Of a stretch of 64,000 bases of DNA, positions 1 to 8,600 are shown one piece after another; the first letter of the stretch is position 1, and each line of letters opens with the position of its first letter. The notes below the pieces were generated by a model. It had not been told where the DNA came from and did not search any database. It saw only the letters and a program-made list of their open reading frames with translations. The stretch spans positions 41,017 through 105,016 of the forward strand of contig NZ_JAHLEC010000003.1 of NCBI RefSeq assembly GCF_018861705.1, in the 5' to 3' direction. This DNA is from Clostridium psychrophilum. GTDB lineage: Bacteria > Bacillota > Clostridia > Clostridiales > Clostridiaceae. Made by a program: the position numbers and the translations under genes.

Positions 1-373
1 TCATAAGTTCATCATCATCTACTTGCACATTAAATACTTCTTTAAGCGTTTTGAAAACTGCTGCAGCATCTGCACTTCCTCCTGCCATACCAGCCGCCAC
101 AGGGATATTCTTTTTAAGATATATATTTACCCCTTCCTTAATATCATAAGTTTCCATAAATAATTTCGTAGCTTTATATACTAAATTTTTGTCGTCTACG
201 GGTATGTATGGTTTATTACAACTTAAATTAATACCCTTATTACATTTTTGAAAGGACAGAGAATCATATAAATCTACACTTTGCATAATCATTTTTAATA
301 AATGATACCCATCTTCTCTTTTACCTATCACATCTAAAGATATATTTATTTTTCCATAAGCTTTTACTAACAT
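1..373 (-). CDS. ispE: 4-diphosphocytidyl-2-C-methyl-D-erythritol kinase, partial
   Basis: This is the N-terminal 124 codons of IspE; the rest lies beyond the left edge of the window. IspE phosphorylates CDP-methylerythritol in the non-mevalonate (MEP) isoprenoid pathway in the cytoplasm. The start is typical of the family (KINISLDV followed by a GYH segment), and the GHMP-kinase ATP loop PVAAGMAGGSADAAA is intact. The ATG at 373 has a GGAGG site about seven bases upstream. The sipL-type gene upstream on the same strand is separated from it by a hairpin and a small repeat, so co-transcription is uncertain. Identity is firm from the glycine-rich loop. Confidence 0.93.
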   Translation of the reverse strand, partial: MLVKAYGKINISLDVIGKREDGYHLLKMIMQSVDLYDSLSFQKCNKGINLSCNKPYIPVDDKNLVYKATKLFMETYDIKEGVNIYLKKNIPVAAGMAGGSADAAAVFKTLKEVFNVQVDDDELM

Positions 374-430
374 GATTGTCCTCCAACTCTTTATTAATAA
401 TCCATTAACGTGTCTTTAGCCCCTAACATG

Positions 431-500
431 TTTTAATCCACTTAGAGTGGCTTAATCCACATAGGGTGGCTTGATTCACAAAATCGGCTTAATTAATAGT
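431..500. repeat. Short degenerate tandem repeat with mini-hairpins
   Basis: The unit GGCTTAATCCACATAGGGT recurs about three to four times with substitutions between ispE and sipL. Two copies carry CCAC and GTGG separated by five bases, so each could form a small stem. No reading frame explains it. Function unknown; it could be a decayed repeat or part of an RNA leader for ispE. Confidence 0.5.
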
Positions 501-630
501 TGTTTAGTCTGGCTTATAAACCTTACGGCTTTTATAAGTCGACCCTTTTGTTATGAAATGTTCTTATTAAAAATAGTATATTACAATAAATTTAATATTG
601 CTACATATAATTTAAAATAAAGCTCATAAA

Positions 631-679
631 ATAATAAAACTCCTACATGTTGTTTTATAACACATAGAAGTTTTATTAT
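631..679 (-). terminator. Rho-independent terminator after sipL
   Basis: Long imperfect inverted repeat, with arms of about 18 bases around AATAAAACT and AGTTTTATT, starting about 40 bases past the sipL stop. G-U pairs keep the stem closed in the minus-strand RNA. Confidence 0.6.
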
Positions 680-721
680 CTTAAATAATTTTTTAGTTTT
701 CTAATAGTTCAAACATTCAAC

Positions 722-2284
722 TTATATAACTATTCTTCCTGGTATAATAAGTTTTTGTGAAACTTTTATAACATTAGTATCTTCAATTTGATTAACTCTT
801 GCGATTTCTTGTATTGTAGTATTATACTTTTTAGCAATTTTCCATAAGGTATCTGCAACTTGAACTACATAAATAGTAATACTAGCTTTTTTTTCAGGTG
901 CTTCCCCCTCTACCGGATAAACATCAACTAAAAATCTCTTTTTCACCATATAATTTACACGTGCGTATACTTTTACTACGGCCCTAACTGCCATATTTCC
1001 TGCTTCAATATCTACATTTATATTCTCGAGTGCTACTTTGCACATGCTACTCATATTAATTTTAGCACCTAATATATCAACTCCACAGGTGAAAGGTATT
1101 TCCTCTGTAACCGCAGATAAGTATTTTTGTTCATCATCACTCCTATATAATACCGTTACATTCATTACACCCTCGACTATAACCTTATCCTCAATTACCC
1201 TTTTATCAGTTATACAAACACTAGCATTGCTCATAATAACCTTAGTAGGTTTTGCCATATTACTATCTAATTCTATGTCGCCCTTAACTAACGTTTCTGT
1301 TAATAATTGTCCTTGCATTACGTTAAGATCGAAATCTTTTTTATCCATTTCAAGTTTAGTTGTTGGCGAATATACATCCTCAATCATATCTACTTCTTCT
1401 TTGTGCATAGCTCTCGTATTAGTTTTTATCATAAATTCTACATCTATAATTCTTTTTTCTCCTAAATCATCTTCTTTAATGTCATACTCCATAGCATCTA
1501 CCTTAAACGAAGTATAATTATCCATATAAGGATTTACATCATCAAGATCCAATTCTTTGTTTAGCATAACTTCATGTTCAATATAAATTAGTTCACGACT
1601 ATCCTTGCCCTTGTATATCATGTTAATAAATGCATAAGCATTTATTTGAATTTTACCATCATACAATTTGACTTCTTTTTTATGAATATTAATATCATAC
1701 TTTACAATCTTAGCGATTTCTGGTTTATCCATTGGAACCTTTATATTAGCTTTCCCAATAAGCTCGCCTGTAAAATTTCTTGTCACTTTATCTATACTTG
1801 TTGGATTTTTTAAATATTGAACATCTTTAACAGCATCTATATCCTTTACTACTTGAAAACTAAAATTTTTATATACTTCACATTTTGATTTTAATATACC
1901 TTCAAGACATATTTTTCTCTCATTTACTATTCTACATTCCATATGCTCTACAAGACACTCAGTATCACACAGCATTTCAGGCATTGCGCCTGTTACATCT
2001 ATTGTATTGGAAAACGTAGAACTATATATAACATTTTCCACATCCGTTCGTTGTTGATTATTTGTTATATAAAGTACATTATATTGAATCTGGCCTTCTA
2101 TATATACCTTATCCTCAATTATTTCTTTGGAATTTATAAAAGCTTTTACATCTAACATAAGAATTTCCTTAACATCCGGATGAGTATCAGGTATTACAAA
2201 TTCTTCTTTCACCACTGTATCCACAGTATTTTCTCCTAAAAGTTGTTCGTATTCTATGTTCTCTTTTATTAAATTAATTTCCAT
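722..2284 (-). CDS. sipL: SPOCS (DUF3794)/LysM spore morphogenesis protein, SipL-like
   Basis: A 520-residue protein with repeated DUF3794/SPOCS-type beta-rich segments over most of its length and a single LysM domain at about residues 473-517 (motif VADTLWKIAKKYNTT, ending in KLIIPG). This architecture and length match Clostridioides difficile SipL, which binds SpoIVA through its LysM domain and couples the coat basement layer to the forespore; it is the functional counterpart of Bacillus SpoVID. No signal peptide or membrane segment is seen, as expected for a mother-cell cytosolic coat protein. The ATG at 2284 follows GGAGGTATAAT. Proximity to veg, yabG and cotS genes supports a sporulation role. 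The assignment rests on architecture and context, not on alignment. Confidence 0.8.
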   Translation of the reverse strand: MEINLIKENIEYEQLLGENTVDTVVKEEFVIPDTHPDVKEILMLDVKAFINSKEIIEDKVYIEGQIQYNVLYITNNQQRTDVENVIYSSTFSNTIDVTGAMPEMLCDTECLVEHMECRIVNERKICLEGILKSKCEVYKNFSFQVVKDIDAVKDVQYLKNPTSIDKVTRNFTGELIGKANIKVPMDKPEIAKIVKYDINIHKKEVKLYDGKIQINAYAFINMIYKGKDSRELIYIEHEVMLNKELDLDDVNPYMDNYTSFKVDAMEYDIKEDDLGEKRIIDVEFMIKTNTRAMHKEEVDMIEDVYSPTTKLEMDKKDFDLNVMQGQLLTETLVKGDIELDSNMAKPTKVIMSNASVCITDKRVIEDKVIVEGVMNVTVLYRSDDEQKYLSAVTEEIPFTCGVDILGAKINMSSMCKVALENINVDIEAGNMAVRAVVKVYARVNYMVKKRFLVDVYPVEGEAPEKKASITIYVVQVADTLWKIAKKYNTTIQEIARVNQIEDTNVIKVSQKLIIPGRIVI

Positions 2285-2586
2285 ATTATACCTCCTCGTA
2301 TTTCTATTGGGGTAACTTTTATTTGTTGTTACCCTCCTAAAATACCTGCTACATAATATATATATAAATATAGTCTATAATATGTTATTTAATCTTCAAA
2401 TTCGTATTACAAAATTCAGCATAATTTTAAAAATAAAAAACAAAAACATATATTATGTAAAATGCACTGTTATTACTAACTAATTGCATTCTAATTAATA
2501 TATGCTCTGTTAATTCCATATGAGCCAAATGGGAAATAAATAATAAGAATATTTACTCGCTTTGACCTACTGTTAATTTATAAATA
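2285..2586. other. Intergenic, no gene seen
   Basis: AT-rich spacer between sipL and the veg terminator. It should hold the sipL promoter. A sporulation sigma-factor promoter would be expected, but I could not identify one convincingly. Confidence 0.5.
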
Positions 2587-2615
2587 TAAAAAACGATACT
2601 ATAGAACAGTATCGC
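2587..2615 (-). terminator. Terminator of veg
   Basis: Stem of GCGATACT paired with AGTATCG, followed by a run of six T on the minus strand, two bases after the veg stop codon. A textbook intrinsic terminator. Confidence 0.85.
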
Positions 2616-2616
2616 T

Positions 2617-2853
2617 TTATCCTGCAAAAACTATTTGAACCGTTTTTGTCAAAACATCTGAATAACTATATGTCACTGTCCTGTGGGTGTCTTTTTCAAG
2701 TCTTATAACAAAAATATTTGGATATGTCTTTTCAATAACTCCATTATCTATAAGAATTTTTCTTCTTCCACCATTAGCTTTTAATGTTACTCTTTCGCCA
2801 ACATGACTTTCAATCTCATCTTTTATTGAAGTCAATACATTTATTTTCTCCAA
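2617..2853 (-). CDS. veg: Veg family protein
   Basis: A 78-residue protein with the family core GERVTLKANGGRRK, then TYPNIFVI and the YSYSDVLTKTV tail typical of Veg. Veg is abundant in Bacillus and stimulates biofilm matrix gene expression; the biochemical role is unsettled. The frame is open back to a GTG at 2874, but the TTG at 2853 is the likely start. It has an AGAGGTG site six bases upstream, and the expected transcription start from the perfect proximal promoter (about 2873) would exclude the upstream codon. Neighbours yabG and sipL follow the conserved Firmicute ispE-veg-yabG region. Confidence 0.9.
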   Translation of the reverse strand: MEKINVLTSIKDEIESHVGERVTLKANGGRRKILIDNGVIEKTYPNIFVIRLEKDTHRTVTYSYSDVLTKTVQIVFAG

Positions 2854-2879
2854 AGAAAACACCTCTTTCCACACTTCAT

Positions 2880-2908
2880 ATTATACATCATATATATTTT
2901 TTTGTCAA
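2880..2908 (-). promoter_or_regulatory. Proximal consensus sigma-A promoter of veg
   Basis: On the minus strand TTGACA (2908-2903) is followed after exactly 17 bases by TATAAT (2885-2880). Both hexamers are perfect matches. The predicted start near 2873 gives a leader of about 20 bases before the TTG start. Confidence 0.88.
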
Positions 2909-2918
2909 GTAACTATTC

Positions 2919-2948
2919 ATTTTATCACTACTATAACAGCGTTGTCAA
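2919..2948 (-). promoter_or_regulatory. Distal sigma-A promoter of veg
   Basis: TTGACA (2948-2943), an 18-base spacer and TAAAAT (2924-2919) on the minus strand, 40 bases upstream of the proximal promoter. Confidence 0.65.
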
Positions 2949-3098
2949 TATCTATTTTTTGTTAACAAAATTGATTTTAATAGATTATTCTACATATAAC
3001 TGATTTTTATTTAGTTTATGAGCCTTTATCTCGCTTAGCTTTGATATATCATAACTATTTAACACTTAAAATATAAACTTAAATAATATTTATTGTAA

Positions 3099-4013
3099 TT
3101 ATATATACTGAGATTTAGGGAACCCTTCTCTATATTTACCCCTAGTTTGTAATCCACCAATACCTGAAAGTCCTGTTATAGTATTTTGTATAACATCCTC
3201 TATCGCTACAACAGTTTCTATATTGGTATATGCAATTTTTTCAGAAACTAAGACGGGATCTAAACAATGGATTAATACACGATTAGGCGCACTCGCAAAA
3301 TTAGCACCTGCATCTAAAATTGCCTCATAACAAGATTGACATGCCCCTGCAAATATAACTAGATCATCATAATTACTATTATATGTTCTAAGAGCCATAA
3401 CAGCTTCTACAAAGTACCTTGAGTTTCTATAATTGTCCAAGTCAATATAATCAGTTATTCCTTTTACCATACCATCATGTCCCGTAATTACAACTATATC
3501 TGGCTTTACCTCTTTAACTAACCTCACTATTTCACTTGGTTGATTTTTTTCTAATATTACTCTGCCTACAGCATCCAAGGATAGCTGCTTATAAGTTTTT
3601 AAACAAACTTCAAGATACTCAGCATCGCCATCAACATGTAAAATCTTACCTGGTCTTCCAAATATCATATCTTTATCTTTAAAGTCTTTATATTTTTCTT
3701 GTTTTGACTGCATTTCTTTAATTTTGCCCTTAAAATCTATAGCTGTTGCTCTATCGCCCCTGTAGCCACCACCATTTCTATTCATTAATATTCTTTTAAT
3801 TGATGCATTTACCTTTTTATTAAATACTTTATCTATTTCATAAACTACGTCATCTGCTACTAATTCCAAATCGCCAATTAGAGAGTCTGCCTCTATTCTT
3901 AGATTTATTCCCTTAAGTAAATACACATCATTATCCCCTGGAACAATATCTATAATTTTAAAGGCAATGTCTCCGCCATAAGATTTTCTAACAACAACAT
4001 CTCCTATTTTCAT
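3099..4013 (-). CDS. yabG: Sporulation-specific protease YabG
   Basis: A 304-residue protein of peptidase family U57. YabG is made in the mother cell late in sporulation and cleaves coat proteins; in C. difficile it also processes germination proteins such as pre-CspBA and preproSleC. Recognisable parts are the N-terminal KIGDVVVRKSYGGDI barrel, the segment GRPGKILHVDGD and the central PDIVVITGHDG. The ATG at 4013 has AGGTGG seven bases upstream. It sits upstream of veg on the same strand, as in Bacillus. Length is normal (about 290-300) and no key segment appears lost. Confidence 0.93.
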   Translation of the reverse strand: MKIGDVVVRKSYGGDIAFKIIDIVPGDNDVYLLKGINLRIEADSLIGDLELVADDVVYEIDKVFNKKVNASIKRILMNRNGGGYRGDRATAIDFKGKIKEMQSKQEKYKDFKDKDMIFGRPGKILHVDGDAEYLEVCLKTYKQLSLDAVGRVILEKNQPSEIVRLVKEVKPDIVVITGHDGMVKGITDYIDLDNYRNSRYFVEAVMALRTYNSNYDDLVIFAGACQSCYEAILDAGANFASAPNRVLIHCLDPVLVSEKIAYTNIETVVAIEDVIQNTITGLSGIGGLQTRGKYREGFPKSQYI

Positions 4014-4074
4014 AATGCCACCTCCATATTTAAACTCATAATATATATTATGGGAATATATATAATAGGTGAAT

Positions 4075-4114
4075 ACGAAAAAAAGTTATGTAAACATTAT
4101 ATCTACATAACTTT
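4075..4114 (-). terminator. Terminator after the first cotS-like gene
   Basis: Perfect arms AAAGTTATGTA and TACATAACTTT with a 12-base loop, followed by a T-run on the minus strand. It lies about 30 bases past the stop at 4144. Confidence 0.8.
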
Positions 4115-4143
4115 AATAGGCATAATAACTTTTGCTATTTCTA

Positions 4144-5148
4144 CTACCTCTGATTAAATACTTTTTTATAATCTTCAATAAATACCATAAACTTTTCTTT
4201 TTCAGAAATTAACTCCTCCATTTTCTTGTTAAAGGTATTTTGAATCCATGTAACTTCATTATAGTAGTATCTATTACAGAGTCTCCAATAACGTTGTGGA
4301 AACACCAAAAATGCATATATAAGTCTGTACTCTTCTTTTGACAAAGGATTTACACTGCTATATGCTTCTAATACTGTTTCAGCATATTTTATGTCCCAAT
4401 CCTGATTTTTAAGCATTTTGATCAAAAAGTTAGATAAATCGTATGCTTTTACTTCTCTTTTGCAATAATCAAAATCAATTATATTTGTATCATTATTTTT
4501 ATCAATAATAATATTATGATAAGTATAATCATGGTGGCAGAATCCTTTTTCTTCTTCTGTTTGCCTACATATATCAAAATACCTAGAGTCATCGAGTATT
4601 GCCATAGCTCTTATCCCTAATTCCTTTTGTGATTCCACACTTCTGATATAGTTCATATCAAAATCTGTTTTATTATTTTTCTTTTTTCTGATCATGCTTT
4701 GCATCTTATCGAATGATTTTATCCGTTTTTCCATTAAATGAGGCCATCTTCCAAGATCTGTTTTTAACTTACTATTTTCTGGTGGATCATACCCCTTTGA
4801 TGCAATATGCATATAAGCTAATTGTTTTGAAGCTTCAATCAATTCTTCTTCATTGTTAAAATCACATTCACGGCCATCTATCCATGTCGATAGTGTGTAT
4901 ATATCTTCATTAACTAATGCATAAGGATTTCCTTCAGTATTTAAAAAATATCTATCAACCTTGTCAAATCCATTATTTGCCAGGTGCTCTTTGGCCCCAT
5001 AAACAAACAAAAGTTTTTGTGTCCCATAGCTTATTTTTTTCATACACTTAGTTCCGCCATTCGTCTTCAAAAGATACACTCCCTTATTGGGACGTATACT
5101 ATCTATTTTAATACCATATTGTCTTTCAATTTCAAATTCCCTCATCAT
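4144..5148 (-). CDS. CotS-family spore coat protein (kinase fold)
   Basis: A 334-residue CotS-type protein with the fold of aminoglycoside/choline phosphotransferases. The catalytic loop is present as GFCHHDYTYHN at about residues 200-210, followed by the metal-binding IIDFDYC. B. subtilis CotS is a coat component encoded next to the glycosyltransferase CotSA; the substrate of these kinase-like proteins is unknown. The frame is open to a GTG at 5157, but the ATG at 5148 has the better-placed GGGGGGTG site. It is divergent from a CotSA-like glycosyltransferase at 5297 with a shared 148-base promoter region, which suggests co-regulation in the mother cell. Confidence 0.85.
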   Translation of the reverse strand: MMREFEIERQYGIKIDSIRPNKGVYLLKTNGGTKCMKKISYGTQKLLFVYGAKEHLANNGFDKVDRYFLNTEGNPYALVNEDIYTLSTWIDGRECDFNNEEELIEASKQLAYMHIASKGYDPPENSKLKTDLGRWPHLMEKRIKSFDKMQSMIRKKKNNKTDFDMNYIRSVESQKELGIRAMAILDDSRYFDICRQTEEEKGFCHHDYTYHNIIIDKNNDTNIIDFDYCKREVKAYDLSNFLIKMLKNQDWDIKYAETVLEAYSSVNPLSKEEYRLIYAFLVFPQRYWRLCNRYYYNEVTWIQNTFNKKMEELISEKEKFMVFIEDYKKVFNQR

Positions 5149-5296
5149 ATTAATCACCCCCCCTATAATTTATATTACTAATATTTTATTTTAGAATAAA
5201 TACTTATATATTTTATACAACATTTATGCTTTCTTTTAATATAATAAAATATATTGATATATTTATATATTAAATTAGTGTTTAAGGAGTCCTAAA

Positions 5297-6427
5297 ATGA
5301 AAATTGGAATTGATGCTAGAGCTGCAAAATGGTACAGAGGAACTGGTATAGGCACTTATTCTTACCAACTCATTCATTCTTTAAATAAAATTGATAATTA
5401 TAATGATTATTTGCTTTTTGTGCCAGATGATTGTAAATTAGACATACCATTCAAAAAAAATTTTCATATAACTAATATAAAACAAGTTAATCAGAATAAC
5501 TTTTGGAATGAAGTAAATATTTCCAATCCATTAGTAGACAAGTCTATGGACATATACCATGTTCCTCAAAATGGTATTGGCCTACCAACAAACAAAGATT
5601 GTCCTTTCGTCATTACGCTGCATGATGTTATTCCATATAGAATGCCAGATACTGTTGGCGAACAATATCTTAAAATTTTCAATGAAAAATTGCCTAATAT
5701 TATTCCCTTATGTGACGGAATAATTACTGTATCAGAATATTCAAAACAAGATATTGTTAAAGCATTTAACTTTCCACCTGATAAAATATATGTTACCTAT
5801 TTAGCTAGTGAGGATATTTATAAACCATACGACAAAAATCTTAGTAAATCGATCATTGAAGAAAATTACTCAATTACTGGAGACTATATTCTATATATCG
5901 GAGGATTTAGTCCTAGAAAAAATATTCTTGGATTACTCAATTCTTTTAGCTTGCTTTTACAAAAACTAAAAAAAGATATTAAATTAGTAATTGCAGGAAG
6001 TAAAGGTAAATCATACGATATTTATAAAAAAAGAGCACAAGATCTGCATATTGAAGATAAAGTAATCTTCCCAGGATTTATATCTATGAACCATATTCCC
6101 TTCATGTATAATGCTTGTGAGCTTTTTGTATATCCTTCTTTTTATGAAGGTTTTGGCCTACCTCCAATTGAAGCAATGGCTTGTGGAGTGCCTGTAATTG
6201 CCTCAAATGTTACTTCAATACCTGAGATTGTTAAAGACTCAACGCTACTTGTTGATCCATATGATGTTAATGAATTAAGTGAAAAAATGTATGATGTGCT
6301 TAACGATAATGCTTTAAGACAATCTCTTATAACAAAAGGATTAAAAAGATCTGCTTCACTAACTTGGGAACATACTGCCACCGATACACTAGTCGCTTAC
6401 CAAAATATACTAGGAAAGCTCAAATAA
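5297..6427 (+). CDS. GT4 glycosyltransferase, CotSA-like
   Basis: A 376-residue family 4 glycosyltransferase (GT-B fold). The N-terminal acceptor domain starts KIGIDARAAKWYRGTGIGTY. The C-terminal nucleotide-sugar half has YIGGFSPRKN and the signature EGFGLPPIEAMACGVPV with the conserved glutamates. It probably transfers a sugar onto a coat or spore-surface glycan; the exact substrate is unknown. The ATG at 5297 follows AAGGAG. No signal peptide or membrane segment is seen. It is the first of two paralogues in the window (the second at 9795) and, like B. subtilis CotSA, is paired with CotS-type genes. Confidence 0.87.
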   Translation: MKIGIDARAAKWYRGTGIGTYSYQLIHSLNKIDNYNDYLLFVPDDCKLDIPFKKNFHITNIKQVNQNNFWNEVNISNPLVDKSMDIYHVPQNGIGLPTNKDCPFVITLHDVIPYRMPDTVGEQYLKIFNEKLPNIIPLCDGIITVSEYSKQDIVKAFNFPPDKIYVTYLASEDIYKPYDKNLSKSIIEENYSITGDYILYIGGFSPRKNILGLLNSFSLLLQKLKKDIKLVIAGSKGKSYDIYKKRAQDLHIEDKVIFPGFISMNHIPFMYNACELFVYPSFYEGFGLPPIEAMACGVPVIASNVTSIPEIVKDSTLLVDPYDVNELSEKMYDVLNDNALRQSLITKGLKRSASLTWEHTATDTLVAYQNILGKLK

Positions 6428-6456
6428 GTGTCATTACTTCTAACTTTACAAACTTA

Positions 6457-6492
6457 AAGCCCCGCATAGTGTATTTAACATTATGGGGGCTT
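6457..6492. terminator. Convergent terminator
   Basis: Stem of AAGCCCC with an inner CATA paired to TATG and GGGGCTT, between the stop of the plus-strand glycosyltransferase and the stop of the minus-strand CotS gene. It can act in both directions. Confidence 0.7.
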
Positions 6493-6498
6493 ATTAAT

Positions 6499-7554
6499 TT
6501 AACAGTTATAATAATTTTTAAATGATTTCAAAAACTCTTCTCTATCTTTTTTATATTCTACCTTCTTTTTTAATCTACTTAAAAATATTTCTTCACTCCA
6601 CTGTTTTTTTCTTGTGTAATAATCGCGAGCTATGCCGTAAAAATCCTCTGGAAAACTTAACATTCCATATAACACCTTGAATTCCCTATTATCTAAATGG
6701 TTTACTGCTGTATATTCGCTTATTATACTTTGGCATTTTTCTATATCATAACAAAAATCTTTGATAACTTTATTCGTGAAATTACAAATGTCATGCAACT
6801 TTAAATCTATAACTGCATAATCAAAATCTAGGAAATATACTTTTTCCTTATTAATTAATATATTGTGATGAGCCAAATCGTGATGACAAAATACTACTTT
6901 TTCTTTTTCTTTGCATAAATTGTAATATTCTGATTCTTTAAGTATATTTAAGCTTTGTATTATATTTTTCTCATAATACTTAACATGCTGCAAAAATATA
7001 TAATCAAACTCATTTTTATTTTCATTTAAAGTTGCTATTTTATTGAAAAACTTAAGCTCCTTCAGTTTTTTATTGAAATTTTCTATCATTTTACCACATA
7101 AATTTCTCTCCTCATTTTTCCCAAGTAGATTTTTAAATGTATCATCATACATGAGTCCTTGTGAAGCTTTGTGGATCTCTGCTATTGCTTTAGAAGTAAG
7201 CATTACATCCACTGGGTTGCTATACTCACACTCTCTACCCTCTACTAAACTCATTATACAATATATGTCATTTTTCCAAGGAACATATATGAGATTAGAT
7301 TTTGTCTTTTCAAATTCAATAATTCTATTAAAATTATTATTTCTAATGTAATCAATGCCGTAATTAATAAATTCAAGTTGTTTTATACTATAATTTACTT
7401 TTTTTAAAACCTTATCACCTTTATCTGTATTAAGTATAAATACTTTTCTTACCGGAATAACATCATAAACAACTAAATCAAATTCGTTAAATAAATTTAC
7501 ATCTAAGTCATATTTGCTTAGATAAGCTCTATCTTTGTACCGAATATCTAACAT
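6499..7554 (-). CDS. CotS-family spore coat protein (kinase fold)
   Basis: A 351-residue paralogue of the other CotS-type proteins here. The catalytic loop VFCHHDLAHHN and the metal site FLDFDYA are both kept, so a functional phosphotransferase fold is plausible. The ATG at 7554 follows GAGAGGTGACA; an upstream in-frame TTG at 7569 lacks a site. It is the last gene of a minus-strand run of four whose gaps are 32 bases or less, so one operon is likely. Identity of the family is clear; the specific role (coat morphogenesis or spore polysaccharide) is inferred from context. Confidence 0.82.
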   Translation of the reverse strand: MLDIRYKDRAYLSKYDLDVNLFNEFDLVVYDVIPVRKVFILNTDKGDKVLKKVNYSIKQLEFINYGIDYIRNNNFNRIIEFEKTKSNLIYVPWKNDIYCIMSLVEGRECEYSNPVDVMLTSKAIAEIHKASQGLMYDDTFKNLLGKNEERNLCGKMIENFNKKLKELKFFNKIATLNENKNEFDYIFLQHVKYYEKNIIQSLNILKESEYYNLCKEKEKVVFCHHDLAHHNILINKEKVYFLDFDYAVIDLKLHDICNFTNKVIKDFCYDIEKCQSIISEYTAVNHLDNREFKVLYGMLSFPEDFYGIARDYYTRKKQWSEEIFLSRLKKKVEYKKDREEFLKSFKNYYNC

Positions 7555-7586
7555 ATTGTCACCTCTCAAATTATAACTTAACTAAT

Positions 7587-8339
7587 CTAAAATAATGAAT
7601 TTCCATCTTGCGTTAATGCTTTTATAATTTTTTCAGGGACCTTATCCTCATTCCACATTCTTTTACCTGATCTATATCTGTTGCAACATTTCATGAATTC
7701 ATGAGGGTAAGATATTAATGCTATAATAAAATTTAAGCTAGACCTATCCAATTCCTCAATATAGCAAAACTGCTCTACTAATCTATTAAAATTAAGTTTT
7801 AATCCTTTTCTCTTTAATTTACTTAGTAAAAAAAAACAATCCATTTCCACCATATTGTAACTACAATTTTCAAAACTAACCACTTCAATGGCTTCATTCT
7901 GCCTAATATTTTTAAAAAATGTGTTTCCGAGGCATATCTCCCCTCGCCTCATACTTCTTGTTAAAATCTCTAAATAATTTGATTCATACACAGTTTTTAT
8001 ACATTTTTGGCCTCTACTAATGGCTCCATTTCCATATTTAATAATCAATTGTTCGTAAACATTTTTAGGTTCATATTTATTAATATTGTTTATATCTCCA
8101 CTAAGTTTCTTAATAGAAATTTTATATTCTTCTATTGTTTTACCTGTATTGTTATTTAATCTATTTCTAAGGTAACCATCAAACCCTAAAGATTTTTTGT
8201 GAAAATTATAAATAGCACCAAATTGATTTATTATTAATTCTTCAGTTATATCATTATACCCAAAGTCAATTACATCTACCTTTTTTATACCTTTAAACAC
8301 CATATAGTCAGAAAATTCATTATAGATGCTTATTGCCAC
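7587..8339 (-). CDS. Degenerate CotS-like pseudokinase
   Basis: A 250-residue protein, about 85-100 residues shorter than its CotS neighbours and lacking most of the N-lobe. It aligns by eye to the C-terminal half, including the ending with SYPHEFMKCCNRYR in place of FPQRYWRLCNRYY. At the catalytic loop where neighbours have CHHDYxxHN it has CLGNTFFKN, and the DFD metal motif reads SFE. The catalytic aspartate and the metal-binding aspartate are therefore both lost. The frame is open, with a GTG start at 8339 preceded by GAGGTGG, so it appears translated. It may have become a structural coat protein, or be slowly decaying. Confidence 0.72.
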   Translation of the reverse strand: MAISIYNEFSDYMVFKGIKKVDVIDFGYNDITEELIINQFGAIYNFHKKSLGFDGYLRNRLNNNTGKTIEEYKISIKKLSGDINNINKYEPKNVYEQLIIKYGNGAISRGQKCIKTVYESNYLEILTRSMRRGEICLGNTFFKNIRQNEAIEVVSFENCSYNMVEMDCFFLLSKLKRKGLKLNFNRLVEQFCYIEELDRSSLNFIIALISYPHEFMKCCNRYRSGKRMWNEDKVPEKIIKALTQDGNSLF

Positions 8340-8371
8340 TCACACCACCTCAAATTAAATCTATTACTTTA

Positions 8372-8596
8372 TTATTTATTTTTCTTACAATTTTTGTCCA
8401 TTTTCTTTAAAATTTCTCTTTGTTGAAATTCTAATTCATTAAGTTTCTTTTGCCTTCTTCTTATTTTTTTAAGCCTTTTAACTTCCTCTTTCATATTATC
8501 AACCTTCATATCATAATCTTCCACTGATGATTCCTGCATCTCAATTATTTCTATTTCACTATCCTCATTACTTGTATCCTTTTTACTTTTTCCCAT
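8372..8596 (-). CDS. Small charged coiled-coil protein
   Basis: A 74-residue, highly charged protein. The first half is rich in Glu/Asp and Ser, the second half in Lys/Arg (KEEVKRLKKIRRRQKK), predicted to be helical or coiled coil. The start is the ATG at 8596, whose GGGAGG site overlaps the stop codon of the upstream CotS gene, indicating translational coupling. No family is recognised. Its place within the cotS operon suggests a coat or coat-assembly role, which is inference only. Confidence 0.65.
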   Translation of the reverse strand: MGKSKKDTSNEDSEIEIIEMQESSVEDYDMKVDNMKEEVKRLKKIRRRQKKLNELEFQQREILKKMDKNCKKNK

Positions 8597-8600
8597 AACA

